DNA from: Euryodendron excelsum
Taxonomy: Eukaryota; Streptophyta; Magnoliopsida; Ericales; Pentaphylacaceae
DNA length: 64,000 nt
Direction of reading: 5' to 3'
Assembly (NCBI GenBank): GCA_033060915.1
Contig: CM065377.1
Location: 56,196,683 to 56,260,682, forward strand
How positions within the stretch are numbered: position 1 is the stretch's first letter; each line of letters opens with the position of its first letter. The notes under the pieces are model-generated. The model had not been told where the DNA came from and did not search any database. It worked only from the letters and a program-made list of their open reading frames with translations. Positions 10,538 to 22,398 of the stretch are shown one piece after another. The position numbers were made by a program, and so were the translations under genes.

Positions 10538-11339
10538 AGAGCCTCGATCAACGTGAAAGGGGTCTGCAAAATTAACCTAGAAATCACACAATTCGATATA
10601 CAGAGCTCGAGCACCTCCAAAAACTCTAGTTTCCTTAGGTTTTCCAAACCCTAGCCTCTTATACACTCATATACTCCTCCATACACTCATACACTAGCCT
10701 TCAACCATTCTTTGAAGACTTGAAGAGCTGCCATCTAAAGCTTGAAGACAATCCTTGAAGGTTGAAGAAGTAGACCGAAGACCGAAGACTGAAGACTGCA
10801 CGGCGCGCAAAATAAACAAGATACAAGGTAGGCTCCCTCTTTAATTTTCCGTACTTCCCCCCTCTCTTCTCTCTCCAACCCACTTGGGTTTTCTCTATTT
10901 TAATCCCCCATCTCTTTCCCCCCTTTCTTTACATGCTTGAAACAAGGGGACTCCCGGTCCATGTGTAGGATTAGACTGTTGGAGAGTCACCGTGTCGGGG
11001 GCTTTCTTCTAGTCTAACCAAAGACCACGTGGGTTCGGCCCCCTTGATTATGTGGTGAAGCCTTAACCTTGTATGTTCACGACCCCAAATTGCATTGTGC
11101 ACGTCATAGTCTTGCATCTTCCAAAATTCGTTTTTAAAAAAGTTGTTTTTCAAAACATTTTCAAACTTGTTTTCGAAACCACAATTCTAGGGTGATTCTA
11201 GCTTTTCCATGGCTAGGGTTGCTTTAGGAAAGTGTTATATTAAAAGTGGCCTTTTGGTCTATATCTTCAAACTTTGTTTTCAGAACCACTTTCTTAAAGT
11301 GGTTCTAGCCCTCTTATGGCTAGAATTACTTTAGGAAAG

Positions 11340-13200
11340 TGAGATGTTTTTATACTTTCCAAAAACTCTCTCTCTTCAAAAGTCTCTTCCTAAAAGTCTC
11401 TTTTTCAACATACTTTCCTAAAACCCTCCTCTTCAAAATTGTTTTCAAAAACTCCCTTCCAAAATCTATTTTTCAAAACTCTCTTTTTTCAACCCCTCTC
11501 CAAAATCTTTTCCTCAAAATTCACTTTCTAAAAACACTCCCTAAAAATCTTTCCAAAAACTCTCTTTTCCAAAATCTCCCTTCTAGAAATTCCCCTCTAG
11601 GATTTTCGTTCTAAAATCTACGTTTCCAAAAACACGCTTCCCAAAACTCTTTCTCTTTAAAATCTTTTTCCAAAAACTCCTTCTTCCCAAAAATCTTTCC
11701 AAAAATTCCTCCCTAGGATTCCCTTCTAGAAAACCTTCGTTTCCAAAAACACGTTTTCCAAAAACTCTTTCCTTAGAAACCAAGTCAAGCCTTAGAACCC
11801 ACAATTAAGAAACCCTAATTTTTCTTTAAAAAAAAAACATGATTTTCAAACTTTGCCCTAAACCTAGGTTTCCAAAATCTTTTGTTTTCTACACCAAAAC
11901 TATCTTTATTTTCAAAAACCTATTTTCTACGTCGAAACTAGAATTTTCCAAATCTAGGGTTTCTAGAATCTCCCTTTCCAAATCCTATCATCCCTTCTAG
12001 AAACCAAATCAAATCTCCCCGTTTAGGAAACCAAATCCAATCCTTCGTTTTTGGAAACAAAATCAAACCTTTGCTTTTAGAAACCAAATCCAATCCCTTC
12101 CTAATCCAAACCTTTTTTAATTCAATTCCTTCCTAAACCATAAGTTTCCTAAACCTAAACTTTAAATCTTTCCTTAAATTTTAAAATTCAAATCTTTCCT
12201 AATTCACATCCTTCCTAAACTCCCACTTTCCTAAACCTTAAGTTTCCAAAACTTGAACATAAGAATCTTTCCTAAGTTTTTAAAACTCAACTCTCAAATC
12301 TTTCCTAATTCAACTCTTTCTTAAATCTACCCTCTTTTCAAATCTTAACTTTTCAAACCTAAGTTTTCAAACTCTTCCTAAACTCAAACCTTTCCTAATC
12401 TCAAGATTTTCTAAAACTCTAAAACTTTCTAAATCTTAAACTTTCTAAATTTCAAATCTTTCCAAATTCAAAACTTTCTAAATTTGAAACCTTCTTAAGT
12501 TAAATCTTTCTAAACCTAAAAACTTTCTAAATTCTAAACTTTCCAAAACTTCAAATCTTTCCAAATCTAAGGCTTTTCTAAACTCAAAACTTTCTTAATT
12601 TAAGACTTTTTTAAGTTGAAACTTTCTTAATTCAAACATTTCCTAAACTAAAAACTTTCCTTTTTCAAACCTTTCCCAAAATGAAACTTTCTTATTTTCA
12701 AAACTTCCTTGTTTTCAAAACTTTCCTTTTTCAAACATTTCTAAATTCGAAACTTTCTTAATTTAAAACTTTCCTAATTTCAAAAATTCTCCTAACTTCC
12801 CTAAATTCAAAACTTTCCTAATTCAAAAACTTTCCAAAAATGAAACTTTCCTAATTCAAAAGCTTTCCTAAGTTGAAACTTTCCTAATTTCAAAACTTTC
12901 CTAAATCGAACATTTCCTAATTCAAACATTTCCTAAATCCAATCTTTCCTAATCTCCTAAACCTTCCAAGTCAAGTTAAATCTTTCCTAAATCTCTTCTC
13001 TTTCCTAAGTCTAGGTTTCCTAAACCTTCATCTTTCTAAAACAAGTCCAAATCTATCTTTTCAAATCAAAATCCAATCTTCTCAATTTCAATTTTCAATC
13101 TCCTCTTCCAATTTCAAATCAAATTCAATTTTCAATTCAATCTCTCAATCTTCCAATCCAATCTCTCTCTTCAAATCAATCCCTTTTCAATCGGACTCTG
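11340..13200. repeat. U5 low-complexity CTTTCCTAA tract, solo LTR A
   Basis: About 1.9 kb of strand-asymmetric sequence made of degenerate 15-20 bp units such as AAAACTTTCCTAATTC. No gene is present; short ORFs here are artefacts of the repeat. B, C and D have the same tract (26930-28650, 35500-37150, 60210-61900). Confidence 0.8.
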
Positions 13201-13204
13201 GTCC

Positions 13205-13245
13205 GAACTACGACTGACCTGATTCCCCCAAAGGGATACGTAGGC
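13205..13245 (+). other. TACGTAGGC hairpin, solo LTR A
   Basis: ACTACG pairs with CGTAGG(C), and inside it TCCC pairs with GGGA around CCAAA. C has TCCTC/GAGGA and X LTR2 has TCTCAT/ATGAGA at the same place, so the inner stem changes on both sides together. Confidence 0.6.
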
Positions 13246-13850
13246 TACCTTCATAGGTGCGGTCACAATATTTTTCAAACTTTCAATTCCACCCTCATGG
13301 GTGTGGTTTCAAAATTCTTTCCAAATCTCAAATTCCAATCTATTTTCAAAATTCCAATTTCAAAATTTCTATTTTCAAATTCCTATTTCCAAATTTTCAA
13401 CTTTTTTTCAAATTCAATTCCATCTCTTCAAATCTATTTTCAAATCAAAGCAATTTCTTTTTTAAATCTATTTTTCAATTCTTTTCTATTGCTTGCATAT
13501 CATGCCTTGTGCATCATATTTATTTCAAACATTGTTTTTCAAAGTGAATAGGGTTGAACCATAGTTAGTTAAAGACTCTCATAGGTGAATTTAGGGTAAA
13601 TTGACATGTAGGTACTGAAAGGGCGGGGTAGGGTGATAGCTTAGTGCGTCTTCCCTACACGTAACCAACCTCCGAACCTAGAATCACTGATTTCAAAGAC
13701 CAAAAGGAGTTATTTTTCTAAAAAAGGGCTAAATGTTTTCCAAAGGTTGCCAACCAACCTGTTTTCCTAAAAAATCCTCTCTTGAGGAGATATTTTCAAA
13801 ATTGTTTTCCAAAAACCCTAAGTGTAGTCTTCGGATTATTCTTAGTTTTT

Positions 13851-13891
13851 AGGTGACCTAACTCACCTTAATCAAGTTAGGTGGCGACTCC
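13851..13891 (+). other. Candidate pseudoknot plus TGGCGACTCC, solo LTR A
   Basis: Stem 1 is AGGTG/CACCT, one A links to stem 2 CCTAACT/AGTTAGG, and the stem 2 5' half lies inside the stem 1 loop. TGGCGACTCC follows at once. It lies about 150 nt before the LTR end. Confidence 0.5.
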
Positions 13892-14339
13892 GAATCTTTT
13901 TCAAAAGCCTTTTATTCAAACCAATTTTCAATTCAAACCTAGTCGCACTCATTCTTTTAGGAGGGTGAGTTCTAACGAGAGAGTACAACATTTTTCCCGC
14001 TTGGGTGAGTATTCCTCGAGTGCAAAAAATCTGGGCATGACAGTAGGCTAGCAGGCGCCAAAAATGAACCGTTTGGAACTCGATGAGGAATTGGTCCTCG
14101 AGACCACCCGATCTTGGGAAGCTACCTGAATGGCATTGGTTTCCAAGACCGACCGGTCTAGAAAGCTGCTTGGAATGATTATGCTTATGGCTCCAACGGG
14201 CCATTGTGGGCCTGAGAAGCGACCAGTTGACTGGATTGGAGATGGAAAGGCTCATCTTGAGCTTGCACGTGGTGTGGTGTTTGAAGACTACATCCGTCGG
14301 GCCAGAAATTGCTGAGCAGGCAAAAATAGGGTGCTTACA

Positions 14340-14357
14340 GCTGCTCCTCTTTTTTTG
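14340..14357 (-). other. Polypurine tract upstream of X LTR1
   Basis: The minus strand reads AAAAAAAGAGGAGCAGC directly before the TGTAAGC start of LTR1. This is the expected place and composition for the plus-strand primer of reverse transcription. X LTR2 has a close variant at 40798-40816. Confidence 0.75.
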
Positions 14358-14729
14358 TCTTTGCTTGTCGAAGACAGAAAAATAATAAGGAAGGATCCCA
14401 TGTTGACTACGAGGCAATCGGAGGGACCGGAGTGGTTAGAATTTGAAATTTTATGTTTTTAAAATTGGATTGTTTGAATTTTGAAATTTTGAAATGATTT
14501 TGAAATTTTTCCTGAACCGACATTCCGACCAATGGAATGACACTCCTTTAGGGAGATTCAGGATTTTTGAATTTTGAAAAGGATTTTTTTTGTTTCAAAT
14601 GATTTTGAAATGGCCTTTTGTAATGGAGGGATTTGGATTTGAATTGGAAAATGTTTGGAAAACTTTTAAAACTTGGAATGAAACTTTTGAGGAAAAAGGT
14701 TTGAAAACCTAGAATTCAATTTTGGAATT

Positions 14730-15700
14730 AAACTTTTTGTGGAGAAAGTTTTGAAAACCCGAAATTTTTTTTGATAGTACGCTTTTTGAGGTGAAAGTTT
14801 GAAAACCCGAGATTTGGGAAGTTAAGCTTTTTGAGGCGAAAGCTAGAAAACCAAGACTTTTGAAAGTTAAGCTTTTTGAGGCGAAAGCTAGAAAACCCGA
14901 AATTTTAAAAGTTGAGCTTTTTTAGGCAAAAGCTAGAAAATCTGAAATTTTGAAAGTTAAGCTTTTTGAGGCGAAAGCTGGAAAACTTGAAATTTTGAAA
15001 ATTAAGCTTTTTTAGGCAAAAGCTAGAAAACCAAGACTTTTGAAAGTTAAGCTTTTTGAGGCGAAAGCCAAAAAACCTAAAATTTTGAAAGTTAAGCTTT
15101 TTGAGGCGAAAGCTAGAAAATCCGGAATTTTGAAAGTTGAGCTTTTTGAGACAAAAGCTAGAAAATCCAAAATTTTGAAAGTTAAGTTTTTTGAGGCGAA
15201 AGCTAGAAAACCCAAAATTTTAAAAGTTAAGCTTTTTGAGGTAAAAGCTAGAAAACTCAAAATTTTGAAAGTTTAGCTTTTTAAGGCGAAAGCTAGAAAA
15301 CTCAGACTTTTGAAAGTTAAGCTTTTTGAGGCGAAAGCTAGAAAACCAAGACTTGTGAAAGTTAAGCTTTTTGAGATGAAAGCTAGAAAACTTGAAATTT
15401 TGAAAGTTGAGCTTTTTGAGGCAAAAGCTAGAAAATTTAAAATTTTGAGAGTTAAGCTTTTTGAGGCGAAAGCTAAAAAATTTAAAATTTTGAAAGTTTA
15501 TCTTTTTAAGGTGAAAGCTAGAAAACCCAAAATTTTGAAAGTTAAGTTTTTTTAGGCAAAAGCTAGAAATCCCAGACTTTTGAAAGTCAAGATTTTTGAG
15601 GCGAAAGTTAGAAAACTCAAAATTTTGAAAGTTAAGCTTTTGAAGGAGAAAGCTCGGCAAACCTGAAGAATATTTTGAAAATGGAGCTTTTGAAGGAGAA
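14730..15700. repeat. 45-bp tandem array with AGCTTT/AAAGCT hairpins
   Basis: About 20 units read GTTAAGCTTTTTGAGGCG then AAAGCTAGAAAACCCAAAATTTTGAAA. AGCTTT and AAAGCT are inverted repeats in each unit. Flanking variants read AACTTT...AAAGTT and GAGCTTT...AAAGCTC, which are paired changes. The 45-bp period is a multiple of three, so long 15-residue-repeat frames stay open on both strands; this is probably not coding. Confidence 0.85.
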
Positions 15701-16069
15701 AGCTCAGGAAACTCCAAAAAAATGTTGGAAAGCTAGGCTTTTTGAGGCAAAACTTGAAAACCCGAAATTTTTTGAAAAACAGAGCTTTTGAAGGAGAAGC
15801 TCAAGAAACCCGAAATATATATATATATTTTTTTAAGATTGAACTTTTTGAAGGAAAAAGTTTTTGGAAAACCCAAGAAATGATTTGAAGTCACACTTTT
15901 TAAAGGAAAAAGTTAGAAAACCTAAAGGGTACTTTTAAAATCAAGCTTTTTGAAGAGAAAAGTTAGAAAACCTAGAAAGGTGAAAACCATTTGAAGGGGA
16001 TTCATTTGAACTCGAAATTTCGAAACTACTATATATATTTTTTTATGAGGGTTAGAAAACTTGTTTTGA

Positions 16070-16330
16070 CTCGAAACTATGAAACTCTTGAAGAAAAAAT
16101 GTATAGAAAATTCATTTTGGCACAAAACTTGAACTTTTAAAAAGAAAATGTGTAGAGAATTCATTTTGACTAGAAATTTGATCTTTTGAAGTCAAAATGT
16201 ATAGAAAATTCATTTTGACTCGACCCTTTCGATTTTTGAAAGCAAAACGTATAGGAAATTCGTTTTGACTTGAAGCTTGAATTTTTTGAAGACAAAATGT
16301 TTAGAAAATTCATCTTGATTTGAAGCTTGA
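16070..16330. repeat. About 65-70 bp hairpin repeats (GTCAAAATG/CATTTTGAC)
   Basis: Four to five units contain AAAATGTATAGAAAATTCATTT. The best copy (around 16192-16220) has the 9-bp stem GTCAAAATG/CATTTTGAC with an 11-nt loop. The next copy reads AAAACG...CGTTTT, changed on both sides. Confidence 0.65.
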
Positions 16331-17029
16331 TCCTTTGAAAGTTTTTAAACTTAATAGTGTTTTTGGAAGGCAGCAAGATTTTTCCTTTTTGAAATTGAGT
16401 TGAAACTTGAAACTTTTAACGAAAAAACTATGAATTTTTTTTTATATGAAAATTGATTTTGATTTTTGAAAGAAAGCAAGAGCTTTGATCTTTTGAGTTT
16501 GAAACTTTTTGTAGAACTAGTTTTGGAAGCTTTTGAAACTGACTCTGGAATTTGAAAGTTTTTATAAACAAAGCCTTGCAAAGTTTTTTTTTTTTTTTTT
16601 TGGAATTTTGGAACTTGAATTTTGGATTTGAAAGAAAGCAAGGGCTTTTGTTTTGTTTTTTTTTTTAGTTGATTTTGAGACAATTCGGTTAGAATTACAC
16701 CTAGGCTTTGCCTTGAAGTTTTGGAGATGGTTGAGCTTGCGGAATCATCAGAGATTGCTCAGTGCTTGTAATTCTTCTGTCTCGGAGCTTGAAGGGAGGA
16801 TATTTGTGCCTTCCTGAATTGAGATTTCTTGAGATTGGAATACTCGGTGTTTGCTTGACTGTCGAGTTTTGCTTTTATGCGCATAACATGATTTTTGCCG
16901 ACGTAGCTTCTGAGGGGTGGTTCAAGGTTGATATCTTGAAACCGAGTCTTCTTGAACAGACACTCCGTCTAACGGAATGCTACTTCTCTGGGGAGGTTCA
17001 AGGTTGATATCTGCTTTTAAAGAGGAAAG

Positions 17030-17815
17030 CTTGAAAACGTAATATGCTTTTTCGGAGAAAGTTCTAAAACTCAATCGGCTTTTTTGGAGGAAACTTGAAG
17101 ACCCAATCTGCTTTTTTGGAGGAAGCTCTGAAACTCAAACTATTTTTTCGGAGGAAGCTCGAAACCCAATTTGCTTTTTCAGGGGAAGCTCTGAAACCCT
17201 ATCTGTTTTTTCAAAGGAAGCTCGTAAACCCAATCTTCTTTTTTGGAGGAAGCTTTGAAACCCAATTTGCTTTTTCGGAGGAAACTTGAAACCCAATCTG
17301 CTTTTTTGGGGGAGGCTCTGAAACCCAATTTGCTTTTTCTGAGGAAGCTTTAAAACCTAATCAGCTTTTTCGGAGGAAGCTCTGAAACCCAATCTGCTTT
17401 TTTTGAGAAAGTTTTGAAATCCAATTTGCTTTTTCGGAGGAAGATCGAAACCTAATCTCCTTTTTCAGGGGTAGCTCTGAAACCCAATCTGCTTTTTCGA
17501 GAAAAGATCTGAAACCAAATTTGCTTTTTCGGAGGAAGCTCTGAAACCCAATATGCTTTTTTGGAGGAAGCTTTGAAACCTAAATCTGCTTTTTCGGAGG
17601 AAGCTCTAAAACCCAAATCTGCTTTTTCGGAGGAAACTCTAAAACCCAATCTGCTTTTTTCGGAGGAAGCTCTAAAACCCAATCTGCTTTTTCAGAGGAA
17701 GCTCGAAACCCAATCTGTTTTTTCGGAGGAAGCTCAAAACCCAATCTGCTTTTCCAGAGAAAGCTCTGAAACCTAATCTGCTTTTTCAGAGGAAGCTCTG
17801 AAACCTAATCTTTGC
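17030..17815. repeat. 33-bp tandem array (CCCAATCTGCTTTTTCGGAGG unit)
   Basis: About 23 units with CTGCTTTTTCGGAGGAAGCT and CTGAAACCCAAT. GCTT and AAGC flank each loop, so it resembles the 45-bp array in architecture. Period 32-33 bp. Confidence 0.85.
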
Positions 17816-18489
17816 TGATATAAGGGATTTTCTTATAGTTCTTTTGTCTTGAATGTTGGAGAAGATGACATTTCCTGCTTCTTGGATTGAGATTTTTGGA
17901 AAGTATTGTTCCTTTGATGTGCTGATTGTTGACTTTTGCCTCTGGCTGGCATAGCGGCATTCTAGGTAAGGTGCTTCCTCGGGTTCTTGAATTTGGTTTT
18001 GGAGGGGGTGAGGCCTCCTTTTGAAAGGTTTGGGGTATTTAGAAGGTCGAACATCTATAGGTAAGTTTTCCTTGAGTGGATCAACTGGTTTGCAATTGAA
18101 TGGGAGGTGTAGGGTGGGTCGTTGCCCTAGTTTTTATGATTTGAAGGGGTTGAGTTAGGCTGACATTAATTGGGGTGGTTGAAGGTGGGTCGTTGCCCTA
18201 TTCTCTGTGGTTTTGAAAAAGGTTGGATTAGGTTATTCATGGTTGATTGGGGAGGTTGAGGGTGATTTAGTGCCCTATTCTCTGTTTCTTATTGTCTATG
18301 GATGATAATTCGGGTTTTCTAGGGTGTATGCCATTTCTTTTGCAGAGTGTTTGAATTCTGGATGACAGACTTTTAGGAATGTAGTACTTCTGCTTTGGAA
18401 CACCTTTTCTTTTGTAATCGCCTGAACATTTGTCAGTGTATTTTGTTAGACATGTTGTTTGGTATATACTGTATAAGTCTACCATAGGT

Positions 18490-18885
18490 TAAAATGAATG
18501 AACATCATACTTTTGAATGAATGCACAAGCTGATATATGAGGAAATGAGTGCATGTCATACTTTTTTATGAAAGCGTAAAGATAGAATTAAACGTATGCT
18601 ATGTTTTTTGATGAATGCTTACGCAGGGATGGAATTAAATGCATGTCATGCTTTTTGATGAACGTATAGAGATGGATTTTGAATGTATGTCATACTTTTT
18701 TATAAATGCACATACATGAATGCATATTATACTTTTTTATGAATGCATGCACAAGAATGGAATTGGATGCATGTCATACTTTGATGAATGCACTCATTTA
18801 TACATGGATGAAATTGAATGCATGTCATACTTTGAGATGAATGCTCAAGTTATATACATGGATGAAATTGAATGCATATGTTTAT
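18490..18885. repeat. About 60-bp tandem array (GAATGCATGTCATACTTTTT unit)
   Basis: Six to seven diverged units contain ATGCATGTCATACTTT, TGAATGCA and ATGGAATT. Nothing indicates coding capacity. Confidence 0.75.
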
Positions 18886-20829
18886 CCAAGGATGTATGCC
18901 CCAGGATTTGCGTTCATCTGTAGGAGCTATGTCTCAGAATTAGGTAGTCTTTTGAACTTCTGTTCTTTTTCTAGAAATTCCCCTTTCTAATTCTGCCCTT
19001 TTCTTGTCAGGATGTGATAACACTTGCACCTTCTCAGATATTCAATCCATTGGCTCGTTTTCCCTCTCTCTCTTTTGTTGAAAAGAAAAACTTCTCTAAG
19101 TGGACCTCTCGAGCAACAATCGACATTGCCCTTTGGCAAAGCAACTTGTATCTTCGTTCCCTAATCAGAGAAGACTTTACTTAGGACCGTAATGTAGTCT
19201 AAGTTTAAGGGTTGTAAGAAATGAAGTGATACATATGCCCAAATCTTTAAATTCAGTGGGGGTTGTATGAACCAGAACCACCTTTTGCAAGGAATGAATT
19301 TTGTCCTTGTATTTACCATTCTTTTTAGACGTTGTTGTTTCTTTGTTCAAGCTTATTTAGACCAAGCAATTTTTCTTGATCTAAGAGGACTTTAATTTGG
19401 ACCGTAATATGGGCTAGGAGATGGGGTATTTGAAAGGAAGGATAAAGGCCCAAAACCTATTATATTTGCTAGGCTGCTGAAGACCTGTGATCACCTTTGG
19501 CAAGTGGCTCTTACTTTTGTCGTTCTTATGGACTTTTCTCTTTGTCGGGAAGCTCACTTCTGTTTTGTTCTTCTAGTGTCGTCTTGGATGGCTCTATCTT
19601 CTCTTGGAAGTCATCATTGTGTTTGGAAATCATCGTCATTCTTTTTTTTTTTTTTTTTGAAAAACTTACTATTATGTTGGTTCCTACAGATGTCATAAAT
19701 ACTACATCATCTTGGAGATCATCATTTATTTATTGCGTGCTTTCTTAGGAATCGCCATTCATTCATCGCGCGCTCTATTAGAGATCAACATCTGTTCATT
19801 GTTTATTCTCTTGAAGGGTACTGTTTGCTACAGGTGTTCTTGGAAATTATCATGTGTTGATGGTTTTGCCTTGACCCAATGTGGGCGTTGATCATTAGGT
19901 CGGCTAAATGATCAGAATGCGACCAGCTCAAGTGGGCTTTATAAGGGTTATATTTAACTATATGGTAGAAGAAAAGATGGCCTCTTTTCATTTCAAGTTG
20001 AATTGCTTAGTCTATAAAGCTCTTTCAAAATTTTAGCAACGCCTTAAAAATGGTAAATGTTAGTTCGTGAATTCATTCCTTGCATGCACTTGCCCCAGTG
20101 TGGGGGGTGACTCATGGTTTGGGCTTTTGAATAGAAATCACCTGCGGCTCTAGTGGGCTGAGCAACTGATTGCTTTATATTTGGGAGAATGAAATGATGC
20201 CTCCCCTTCATTTTGAGGGTTTAGCTGCTTACTGCTTTGCTAGGACATCCTTCGGGGGTCACTCTTTGGACTTCAATGAGATATGTGATTGATCCTCATC
20301 TCTCACCCCTCTGTATTTCCCCTCTCTCTTCACCTCTTCTTTTTCTCACTCCTCTTTTTGGAGTAAAGATTGTTTATGCTAAAAGCAGTGCTTGCACTAT
20401 CCCATCCTCCAAGTCAGGGTAAAACATTTCAAAGGAAAAATTCTTAAAGAAGAAGACATCATTCGTGAAGTTCCATGAGACAATGATATAAATATGAAAA
20501 CTCTGGATCATTTTTATTTAGATGATGTTATTTTCATGCTCAAATTCGAATTGAAACTTGAAAGACGAGTTTGAAAGAAATTCCCCCTTTTTTGGAATAA
20601 ATCCCTCAGACTGGTTTTGGAATCACGCCGACGTCCTTCAAACTCCATTTGCCGTGTGTGCCATCTGATTTCACAAGAACGACTTCAAGAGTTTGAGTTA
20701 TGGTGGAGTGGCAACATTATGTTGGGGTCATGGCTTTGCAAGAATTATGAATTAGGCGGGATACCGGAGGGATTCTATCGGTTTGACTGTGCTCTTGGAC
20801 CTGAAAAAAAAAAAAACAAAATGCAGTTA

Positions 20830-21975
20830 GCATGTGGAGTTGAAGGTTTTATGCAATGCATATCCTATGGAGGTCCCTTCTTTGAGGGAATCTAGGCATG
20901 ATGTTGAGTCCATTTTGGAGGTGGGATTTTGTCCTTTTGTGCAATACAATACCTCTTCAGCATGGACCGGTTGATACTTTTTTGTTTAAGGAATCCCGCC
21001 TCCATGGACCGAGAGAGATTTAGGCCTCTCTTGAGATATGGTCCTATGCATGCCATGAATCTTTAAGGTTGGAGAAACCCTTAGGGGTTTGGGTAGGTTT
21101 GATTAACATGAGATTGGATCATCCCTTTCTCTCTACGGTTGATTGAATTCATGAGAATATAATAACTTGAGTTTCTTGGAACTCTTGTCCTAGGATGGAT
21201 ATTAATGCATAAGCCTAATAGTAATTATATGGACAACATAATGGCAATGAATAGGCAGTTTAGAAGACCCCCTTTTCATTCTTGCTTCATCCTCTGGCTC
21301 TCTTGGCCTTTATAGGCTAGGGAGAAGACAATGAGAATCTAAAAAAATAAAGAAAAACAAAAAAAAGGAGAAATCAGTGCCTTTAGATTGAAGATTTTTA
21401 TGCAATGCATGCCTTAGGGGTGCCCCTACTTTGATATGGGTACTAAGCATGATCTGTTGGCTCGCTTTTGGAGATAGGAGGTTGCCCCTACATGCAATAC
21501 TATACCTGTGCGAGCCTATTCATTCATTCATACATTCATTCGATGAAAGTAGAAAGGATAGTTCTATTGCATTTGATTTGTTTTTACATGAAATTGAAAG
21601 TACATTTGAAAGAGAAGGGGAACATTTTTCTTGGGACCTTCGCCTATTTTATATTTACATCATGGGATCCTAAACAACTCTTGAGTCTTCGGATTCGCCT
21701 TCTTGGATAGAGGTCGGTGAGAGATTGCCCCTTGTCTTCTTGGCAGCCCTATCTCCATGAGCGAAGAGGGATTGGGGTCCCTATGTATGAGATGACTTTT
21801 ATACATGTCATGAATCCTTAGGGTCTCGTGGTACCCTTAGGAGTTTTGGGTTGGCTTGATTTAGACGAGAAGGTCTTTAAGCCTTTCTCTAGGGGTTGAT
21901 TTGGATGCATGAAGGTGCAATGACTTGAGTTACTTTGAGAACTCTTGTCTTGAAGTGAATTTCGATGCATGGGCA
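20830..21975. repeat. Diverged duplication of about 0.5 kb in X internal region
   Basis: The left copy (about 20830-21240) and right copy (about 21385-21975) share boxes in the same order: TTTTATGCAATGCAT, GCATGAT.TTG, TACAATAC.TATACCT-like, CATGAATC.TTA, CCCTTAGG.GTTT, TGACTTGAGTT.CTT and GAACTCTTGTC. Short open frames here look spurious. Confidence 0.6.
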
Positions 21976-22398
21976 GTTATGATGCATGTACATGGGAACA
22001 ACAAGAATTAATTAGCATAACGGCATGGATTAAACAAAATGTATAAGGGAAAATAAAGCGGTCACCCTTTCCTCCTTGATTTTGAAATTGGCGCGTGTGT
22101 CCTAAATTCGGCAGATGTTCAACTATGCATGAGGTGCTACATAAGCATGAGGTTAGGGTTTTACTAATGCTTCCTAAAAAGCTCGGTTCCCGAACCTTCA
22201 AACCTCCGGCATTTACCCCCGAAAGGGTGAACTCCATATTTGGTTGGTGGTTCGAGCGGGGGAACTATCAAGAGACCGTAGGCTAAGAAACTGACACAGC
22301 ATCCGCCCACAGTCAATATACTGTTCCCCCTTCTATCTAGAAGGGTAGTAACTAGGTAATATATGCAAGATACAAATGCAAGTGAATGCATCAAGTGT

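Larger units (their letters stand above)
8387..14042 (+). mobile_element. Solo LTR A, family S (5656 bp)
   Basis: It starts TGTAAGCACCC, ends GGGCATGACA, and is flanked by the 5-bp duplication GTAGG (8382-8386 and 14043-14047). The X LTR2 copy gives the empty site near 40490. There is no gag, pol, polypurine tract or second LTR inside, so it is a single LTR left after recombination. Order of parts: U3 with palindromic arrays, GGCGCC palindromes, TATA box at 10528, R/U5 of about 3.5 kb including about 1.9 kb of CTTTCCTAA-type low-complexity DNA, then the conserved hairpin and the candidate pseudoknot near the 3' end. Length is in the range known for Ogre/Tat LTRs. Confidence 0.9.
3955..14339 (-). 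mobile_element. Element X, 3' LTR (LTR1), about 4.7 kb, interrupted by solo LTR A
   Basis: The minus-strand LTR starts TGTAAGC at 14339 and ends CGCGACA at 3955, giving TG...CA ends. After removal of solo LTR A and one TSD copy it measures about 4724 bp. Most of its length aligns by eye to 25701-40797 (LTR2). A purine-rich tract lies directly upstream on the minus strand (14340-14357), which marks this copy as a 3' LTR. The downstream flank is Z integrase coding sequence. The first ~25 nt and the last few hundred nt resemble family S, so X and S are related. Many substitutions separate LTR1 and LTR2, so the insertion is old. Confidence 0.8.
14358..22398 (-). mobile_element. Element X internal region, non-coding, rich in tandem arrays
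   Basis: About 8 kb between the X polypurine tract and the Y-family solo LTR at 22399. I see no gag, protease, reverse transcriptase or integrase motif on either strand; open frames are short or repeat-derived. It holds at least four tandem arrays (about 14730-15700, 16070-16330, 17030-17815, 18490-18885), a diverged pair near 19150-19500, and a diverged duplication near 20830-21240 and 21385-21975. Tat/Ogre elements are known for hypervariable 3' UTRs that seed satellites. Either X is a non-autonomous (LARD-like) element, or its coding part was lost by deletion. Confidence 0.65.

Noticed and set aside
11339..13551. Small basic and phenylalanine-rich ORFs in U5 tracts
   Set aside because: Produced by CTTTCCTAA low-complexity DNA; equivalent frames in A-D are not conserved as proteins.
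14043..14339. Separate small element between solo LTR A and the X polypurine tract
   Set aside because: It is the continuation of X LTR1; LTR2 has the same sequence without interruption near 40490-40797.
15012..15717. Long open frames with a 15-residue repeat on both strands
   Set aside because: The 45-bp repeat length is a multiple of three, which keeps frames open on both strands; no start context, homology or unequal strand pattern supports coding.
20617..20895. 92-codon plus-strand ORF
   Set aside because: No recognisable domain, inside the non-coding X internal region, and no similar frame in its diverged duplicate nearby.
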